NCBI GenBank assembly: GCA_023433515.1
Contig: JAEZCN010000160.1
Coordinates: 52,492-116,491 of the forward strand
DNA length: 64,000 nucleotides
Reading direction: 5' to 3'
Source of the DNA: Pseudomonadota bacterium
Lineage (GTDB): Bacteria; Pseudomonadota; Gammaproteobacteria; Steroidobacterales; Steroidobacteraceae
A program made the translations under genes and the position numbers. This document shows, piece after piece, positions 59,841 to 64,000 of this stretch (within the stretch, counting starts at the first letter, position 1; every line of letters begins with the position of its first letter). The notes under the pieces are model-generated. The model made no database searches. It worked only from the letters and a program-made list of their open reading frames with translations, and was not told the DNA's origin.

Positions 59841-60818
59841 ATGAAGCTCATACAGCTGCGATACCTCGTGGCCGTGGCTGAAAACGATCTCAACATCACG
59901 CAGGCCGCGCGCACGCTGCACGCCGCGCAGCCCGGCGTCAGCAAACAGTTGAAGCAACTCGAGGACGAGCTGGGTTTCCAGCTCTTCGAACGCAAGGGCC
60001 GCGCGCTGATCCGGCCCACCGATGCGGGCGCCCGGGTCATCGACCGCGCCTCGCAGATCGTACGCCAGGCGCGCAGCATCAAGGCCCTCGCGGCGGACCT
60101 GCGCAAGGACGACGCCGGCTTACTGTCGATCGCGACCACGCACACGCAGGCGCGCTACGTGCTGCCGCCCGTGCTCAAGCAGTTCCGCGAGAAATATCCG
60201 AAGGTGCGGCTGCATCTGCACCAGGGCAATTCGGAGCAGATCGCGGATCTCGCGGCGACCGATCGCATCGACTTCGCGATCGCGACCGGCTCGAGCCCCG
60301 TGTTCGCGGGACTCGTGCGTATGCCCTGCTTCCGCTGGCACCGGACGATCATCGTGCCGGAGGGACATCCACTCGCGGACGTGAACAAGCCGACGTTCGC
60401 GGACCTGGCGCGATATTCGCTGATCACCTATTCATTCAGCTTCAGCGGCCCCTCGTCGCTGATGGAGTTGTTCGCCGACGAGGGTCTCACGCCCACCGTG
60501 GCGCTGACGGCCTGGGACTCGGACGTCATCAAGAAATACGTGCGCGAGGGCCTCGGTGTCGGGATCATCGCGAACGTCGCGATCGACGGCGCCGAGGATG
60601 CCGATCTCAAGGTGCGCGATGCCTCACACCTCTTCCCGGTGCATACGACCTGGGCGGGATTCCGCCGCGGCGTGCTGCTGCGCGGATACATGTACGACTT
60701 CCTGCAGATGTTCGCGCCTCATTTGACCGCGCGACAGGTACAGGCTGCGGAGAGCGCCGAGTCGCAGGAGGCGGTCGACCGCGAATTCTCGGGCGTGAAG
60801 ATCCCCTACTTCCGCTGA
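59841..60818 (+). CDS. cysB: CysB-type LysR-family regulator
   Basis: A 325-residue regulator. The N-terminus MKLIQLRYLVAVAENDLNIT and the HTH (TQAARTLHAAQPGVSKQLKQ) match CysB/Cbl. The effector domain has ATTHTQARYVLPPVLKQF, in which TTHTQARY is the CysB-family sulfate/acetylserine site, then DFAIATGSS. It activates sulfur-assimilation genes under sulfur limitation with N-acetylserine as inducer in enterics. The position beside sbp supports control of this locus. The C-terminal ~25 residues are an acidic extension. Confidence 0.9.
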   Translation: MKLIQLRYLVAVAENDLNITQAARTLHAAQPGVSKQLKQLEDELGFQLFERKGRALIRPTDAGARVIDRASQIVRQARSIKALAADLRKDDAGLLSIATTHTQARYVLPPVLKQFREKYPKVRLHLHQGNSEQIADLAATDRIDFAIATGSSPVFAGLVRMPCFRWHRTIIVPEGHPLADVNKPTFADLARYSLITYSFSFSGPSSLMELFADEGLTPTVALTAWDSDVIKKYVREGLGVGIIANVAIDGAEDADLKVRDASHLFPVHTTWAGFRRGVLLRGYMYDFLQMFAPHLTARQVQAAESAESQEAVDREFSGVKIPYFR

Positions 60819-60840
60819 AGACGGTGCCTGGCACCATCTT
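60818..60840. terminator. GGTGCC-T-GGCACC hairpin between convergent genes
   Basis: The perfect 6-bp palindrome at 60823-60835 is extended by AAGAC and ATCTT flanks with one mismatch. It lies directly between the stop of cysB (60818) and the CDF gene stop (60843, minus). It is a plausible bidirectional terminator, and the inner motif is shared with the palindrome at 48136-48186. Confidence 0.55.
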
Positions 60841-60842
60841 GT

Positions 60843-61787
60843 TCAACGGTCGACTTCGACGGTCACGTGCACGAGTTCGTCGTGCACGGCCAGCGCGCGG
60901 CGGAAGTATTCGCCGGTCACGGTCGATGGAGTGGTCACGGTCGCGACCACGGCGTATTGCGCGCGGCCCACGCGCCACACGTGCAGGTCGGTGATGCGCG
61001 CCGGGATCGGCCCGTTCTCGATCGCGTCGCGGATTTCGGCCACGACGGGCGCATCCATTTCGGCGTCGAGCAGGATGCGGCTCGCGTCGCGCACGAGGCC
61101 CCAGGCCCACACCGACACCAGCGCCGCGCCCACCAGTCCCATCAGGGGATCCAGCCACACCACGCCGAAATAGAGTCCGCCCGCGAGCGCGATCAGCGCC
61201 AGCACCGACGTCGCCGCATCGGCGAGCACGTGTACGTATGCCGACCTCACGTTGAGGTCGACGTGTGCCTTGTCGCCGTGATCGTGTTCGTGCGCATGCT
61301 CATCACCATGGTCATGCGAGTGACCATGACTGTCCTTGAGCCAATACGCGCAAATGAGATTGACCGCGAGCCCGACCGCCGCGATCGCCATGGCCTCGGT
61401 GTAGTGGATCGTCTGCGGCCGGATCAGCCGCTCGACGGACTGGAAAACCATCAGAGCCGCGATGCCGAGCAGGAAGATCGCGCTCGTGTAGCCGGCGAGG
61501 ATCTCGACCTTCCAGGTCCCGAACGCATACCGCCGATGGCCGGCCTGGTTGCGCGCGAACGAATACGCGAATGCGGAGAGCCCGAGCGCGAGCGCATGCG
61601 AGCTCATGTGCCAGCCATCGGCCAGCACGGCCATCGAGTTGTACCACCAGCCGCCCGCGATCTCGACGACCATCATGACGATGGTCAGCCACAACGCGCG
61701 TCGGATTCCCCGTTCGGCGAGCGGGTTACCGGTATCGAAGCGCGGCCTCTGGCAGTGATGCGGATCCGGCGCCGACTGCGTCTCCAT
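60843..61787 (-). CDS. Cation diffusion facilitator, DmeF/ZitB-like
   Basis: A 314-residue inner-membrane metal exporter with six helices. ADGWHMSSHALAL (TM2) and HVLADAATSVLALIAL (TM5) carry the metal-binding H and D residues. A His-rich loop between TM4 and TM5 (DSHGHSHDHGDEHAHEHDHG) would gather metal. The C-terminal domain (ARITDLHVWRVG) is the usual cytosolic dimer module. It exports Zn2+, Co2+ or Ni2+ by proton exchange. The initial HHCQRPRFDTGNPLAE segment resembles DmeF-like proteins. Confidence 0.9.
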   Translation of the reverse strand: METQSAPDPHHCQRPRFDTGNPLAERGIRRALWLTIVMMVVEIAGGWWYNSMAVLADGWHMSSHALALGLSAFAYSFARNQAGHRRYAFGTWKVEILAGYTSAIFLLGIAALMVFQSVERLIRPQTIHYTEAMAIAAVGLAVNLICAYWLKDSHGHSHDHGDEHAHEHDHGDKAHVDLNVRSAYVHVLADAATSVLALIALAGGLYFGVVWLDPLMGLVGAALVSVWAWGLVRDASRILLDAEMDAPVVAEIRDAIENGPIPARITDLHVWRVGRAQYAVVATVTTPSTVTGEYFRRALAVHDELVHVTVEVDR

Positions 61788-61824
61788 GACGCATAGGGTA
61801 TCGGATACTCGTCTCCTCCGCGCT

Positions 61825-62805
61825 TCAGGGCGCGCGCACTCTCACGATGAGCTTGCCGCGCGCGTGACCCGAGCGCGAGATGTCCCAGGCCTTGCCGGCA
61901 TCCTCCATCGAAAACACTTCCTGGACCGGGACCTTGAGCTTGCCGGCGTCCACGAGGTCCGCGACGCGCGCGAGGATGTCCGCGACAGTCGCACCGGTTT
62001 CGCGGTCGGGCCGGCCACAGCGGATGGTCGCGGCCGCGCATGCGATGGCATTGGGCGGACCGACGATGGAAACCAGTACGCCGCCCGGCTTCACCACCGG
62101 GATCGAGCGCATGTTGGTTTCCGCATTCGCGGTGTTCAGCACGACGTCCACGCCCTTCACGACGTCCTCGAAACGCTGACTTCGATAATCGATGACCTGG
62201 TCCGCGCCGAGCGAGCGCAGGAATTCATGGTTGCCGGGAGATGCCGTGCCGATGACACGCGCGCCCGCGGCCTTGGCGATCTGCACGGCGGCAGAACCCA
62301 CTCCACCCGCGGCGCCATGTATGAGCACCGTCTGACCGCGCGAGATCCGGGCGGTCTCGTGCAGCGCGCGATAAGCGGTTTCGGCCGCGATCGGAATGCC
62401 CGCGGCCTCCTCGAATGAAAGGGACTTCGGCTTCCGGCCCAGGGAATTCACCGGCACGATGGCGTACTCGGCATAACTACCGCTGTTGCGCGCGAATCCC
62501 AGCACCGGATCCCCGACCTTCCAGCCTGCGACGCCTTCGCCCAGCGTGTCGATGGTTCCGGAAACGTCCGTGCCCGCGACCAGTCCCGCTCGGCGCCGCG
62601 AGATTTTCCAGTCGGCCGGATTGACCCCGGCGGCGCGCACCTTGACGAGCACTTCGCCGGGACCGGGACGGGGAACGGGCCGGGTTTCCACGGTGAGCGC
62701 CCCGCTCTGGCGGATCTCCACCGCGCGCATCTTCTCCGGTGCTGCCGCCGCGGCGCCCACGAAACTCAGCATCAGCGCCAGCCCGGTCGGCAGTGTCGAA
62801 CGCAT
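61825..62805 (-). CDS. MDR-superfamily oxidoreductase with predicted signal peptide
   Basis: A 326-residue zinc-independent quinone-oxidoreductase/enoyl-reductase-type MDR protein. The GroES-like half has GPGEVLVKVRAAGVNPADWK; the nucleotide-binding loop is IHGAAGGVGSAAVQIAKAAG, with the family's ADQVIDYRSQ downstream. An N-terminal hydrophobic segment (LALMLSFVGAAAAAPEK) looks like a cleavable signal, which is unusual for an NADPH-dependent enzyme. A perfect AGGAGG site precedes this ATG, so the signal is really part of the gene. It may be periplasmic, or the leader may be a membrane anchor. Confidence 0.85.
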   Translation of the reverse strand: MRSTLPTGLALMLSFVGAAAAAPEKMRAVEIRQSGALTVETRPVPRPGPGEVLVKVRAAGVNPADWKISRRRAGLVAGTDVSGTIDTLGEGVAGWKVGDPVLGFARNSGSYAEYAIVPVNSLGRKPKSLSFEEAAGIPIAAETAYRALHETARISRGQTVLIHGAAGGVGSAAVQIAKAAGARVIGTASPGNHEFLRSLGADQVIDYRSQRFEDVVKGVDVVLNTANAETNMRSIPVVKPGGVLVSIVGPPNAIACAAATIRCGRPDRETGATVADILARVADLVDAGKLKVPVQEVFSMEDAGKAWDISRSGHARGKLIVRVRAP

Positions 62806-62838
62806 GCGGTGCCTCCTCGTTCTCGTTACGCGCGGGTT

Positions 62839-62964
62839 TCAGTCGACCACGTCTTGGTCGCGGATCGCGGCCAAAAGTTCTGGGTCACGCGAGTCATAAC
62901 CGATCTCAAACCTTTCCAGAATCGACGGCGCGGCCGCGAACTGCGGATACTGCACCGCATGCAT
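62839..62964 (-). CDS. Possible small protein, 41 aa
   Basis: ATG 62964 preceded by GGGAGCC encodes MHAVQYPQFAAAPSILERFE and then IGYDSRDPELLAAIRDQDVVD. The C-terminal half has the amphipathic, charged pattern of a real helix. It sits between the second sulfate-binding gene (stop at 63042) and the MDR gene start, all minus-strand. It is short, so this is a tentative call. Confidence 0.35.
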   Translation of the reverse strand: MHAVQYPQFAAAPSILERFEIGYDSRDPELLAAIRDQDVVD

Positions 62965-63041
62965 GGCTCCCGGCACCGGTGGCGACGAGCGCTCGGACGA
63001 ACGCGAAAGGGCCGCCGGCTGACTACACCCGCGATCCGGCG

Positions 63042-64000
63042 TCAGGACCCGTTCCGCTTCGCCGCAATGCCGTCGGCGGTGATCTGATCGAAGATTCCGC
63101 CGGTCGCGAAGTGCGTCTGGTGCACGACCTTCCAGCCGCCGAAGTGATCGATGTCGACCAGCTTCAGTTCGGCGAACTGATCGGCGAATTTCGCCGCGAC
63201 GGCCTGGTCGCGCGGGCGATAGAAATTCCGGGCCGCGATCTCCTGTCCCTGGGGCGTGTAGAGGAACTCGAGATAAGCCTGCGCGACCGCGCGCGTTCCC
63301 CGCCGCAGCACCACGCGATCGACCACCGCCACCGAGGGCTCGGCGAGTACGCTGACCGAGGGCACCACGATCTCCAGCTTGTCGCGGCCGATTTCGCGCA
63401 GCGCGAGGTGGGCCTCGTTCTCCCATGAGATCGCGACGTCGCCGATCTCGCGCTGAGCGAACGTCGTCAACGAACCGCGCGCGCCCGTGTCGAGCACCGG
63501 CACGTTGCGATACAGCTTGCGCACGAACTCGCGCGCCGTTTCTTCCGAGCCGCCGGGTTGCGCCTCGGCCCACGCCCACGCGGCGAGGTAGTTCCAGCGC
63601 GCGCCGCCGGAAGTCTTCGGATTCGGCGTGACCACCTGCACGTCTTCGCGAGTCAGGTCGCCCCAGTCGCGGATGTTCTTGGGATTCCCGGCGCGCACGA
63701 GAAAAACGATGGTCGATACATACGGCGCGCTGTTGTATGGCAACCGCTCTTCCCAGTTGCGCGGCAGCATCCTGCCACGTTCCGCGATCGCGTCGATGTC
63801 GTAGGCCAGCGCAAGCGTCACGACGTCCGCCGGCAGCCCGTCGATGACAGCGCGCGCCTGGCGCCCCGAGCCGCCGTGCGACTGGCTGATGCGCACGCGC
63901 TGCCCGTGCGTTTTTTCCCATTCCGCGGCGAACGCAGGATTGATGTCGTCGTAAAGCTCGCGCGTCGGATCGTACGACACGTTGAGAAGGACGACTTCCT
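63042..64000 (-). CDS. Second sulfate ABC transporter substrate-binding protein, 5' end outside the window
   Basis: A partial gene running off the right edge; 318 codons are visible. The sequence ([57 protein letters not shown]) is closely similar to the protein at 58653-59672 along its length, so the two are paralogues. The signal peptide must lie beyond base 64000. The binding-site motifs [13 protein letters not shown] ([10 protein letters not shown]) and TSGGARWNY are intact. It ends AAKRNGS, unlike its paralogue. Confidence 0.92.
   Translation of the reverse strand, partial: EVVLLNVSYDPTRELYDDINPAFAAEWEKTHGQRVRISQSHGGSGRQARAVIDGLPADVVTLALAYDIDAIAERGRMLPRNWEERLPYNSAPYVSTIVFLVRAGNPKNIRDWGDLTREDVQVVTPNPKTSGGARWNYLAAWAWAEAQPGGSEETAREFVRKLYRNVPVLDTGARGSLTTFAQREIGDVAISWENEAHLALREIGRDKLEIVVPSVSVLAEPSVAVVDRVVLRRGTRAVAQAYLEFLYTPQGQEIAARNFYRPRDQAVAAKFADQFAELKLVDIDHFGGWKVVHQTHFATGGIFDQITADGIAAKRNGS

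Noticed and set aside
59700..59957. Possible 85-residue minus-strand protein upstream of cysB
   Set aside because: Half of it is antisense to cysB, and it has no ribosome-binding site; the sequence is unconvincing.
1..64000. CRISPR arrays, insertion sequences, tRNA and rRNA genes
   Set aside because: I saw no regularly spaced repeats, transposase motifs or RNA-gene signatures in the window.

Overview
The window comes from a high-GC Gram-negative chromosome. TamA/TamB, a CysB-type regulator with sulfate-binding proteins, Omp85 and OprO/P-type porins and lipobox lipoproteins point to a gammaproteobacterium. A cellulose-type AA10 LPMO, a GH3 enzyme, a PQQ dehydrogenase and many HELxQP histidine kinases would suit a polysaccharide-degrading member of the Steroidobacteraceae/Xanthomonadales side. 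That placement is inference; no rRNA or tRNA gene is visible.

Layout. (1) 1-8.3 kb is an accessory island, visibly more AT-rich around 3.9-6.4 kb. It holds a truncated alarmone-hydrolase-like gene, three unknown proteins (one with a PD-(D/E)XK-like signature), a relaxase/MobC pair with an IncP-type nic motif beside it, a Sel1-repeat lipoprotein and an AbiE type IV toxin-antitoxin pair with an operator-like palindrome and a third co-directional gene. (2) 8.6-18.6 kb returns to core style: an RluF-like pseudouridine synthase, a methyltransferase, small proteins, a tight mscS-GH3-BASS operon, HdeD and an outer-membrane protein. (3) 18.7-31.8 kb is a stress/signalling block: two sensor kinases, a three-gene operon of a DUF1214 protein, a sortase and an LPRTAG-tailed exported protein, a decayed HAD/DUF1214 pseudogene, a receiver protein, an AraC-HAD-DUF1622 operon, a second BASS transporter, a formylglycine-generating enzyme without a visible sulfatase, and a large W/G/Y-rich exported protein. 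(4) 32.1-38.4 kb: a beta-barrel protein followed by tamA-tamB. (5) 38.4-50.2 kb: a MASE1-PAS kinase with a FixJ-type regulator, a lone receiver, lipoproteins, a PQQ dehydrogenase, a periplasmic methionine-sulfoxide repair pair (MsrB and an MsrA-thioredoxin-CBM-like fusion), and a multimodular LPMO. (6) 50.9-55.5 kb: a YbaL-type antiporter, CorA and modBC without modA. (7) 55.5-64 kb: a sulfate-acquisition region with an OprO/P-type porin, two sulfate-binding proteins, a CysB-type regulator, a CDF metal exporter and an exported MDR-type oxidoreductase.

How it fits together. The strongest candidates for unusual biology are the Gram-negative sortase/LPRTAG operon, the MsrA-thioredoxin-CBM fusion, and a shared DosR-like palindrome (GGACC-WW-GGTCC) in front of the large exported-protein gene and the kinase/FixJ operon, which may define a small stress regulon. 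The island carries a recognisable oriT core next to its relaxase genes, so it is probably an integrated mobilizable element or its remnant. Several starts were moved from the longest open frame to GTG, TTG or internal ATG codons because ribosome-binding sites or ATGA/GTGA overlaps support them.
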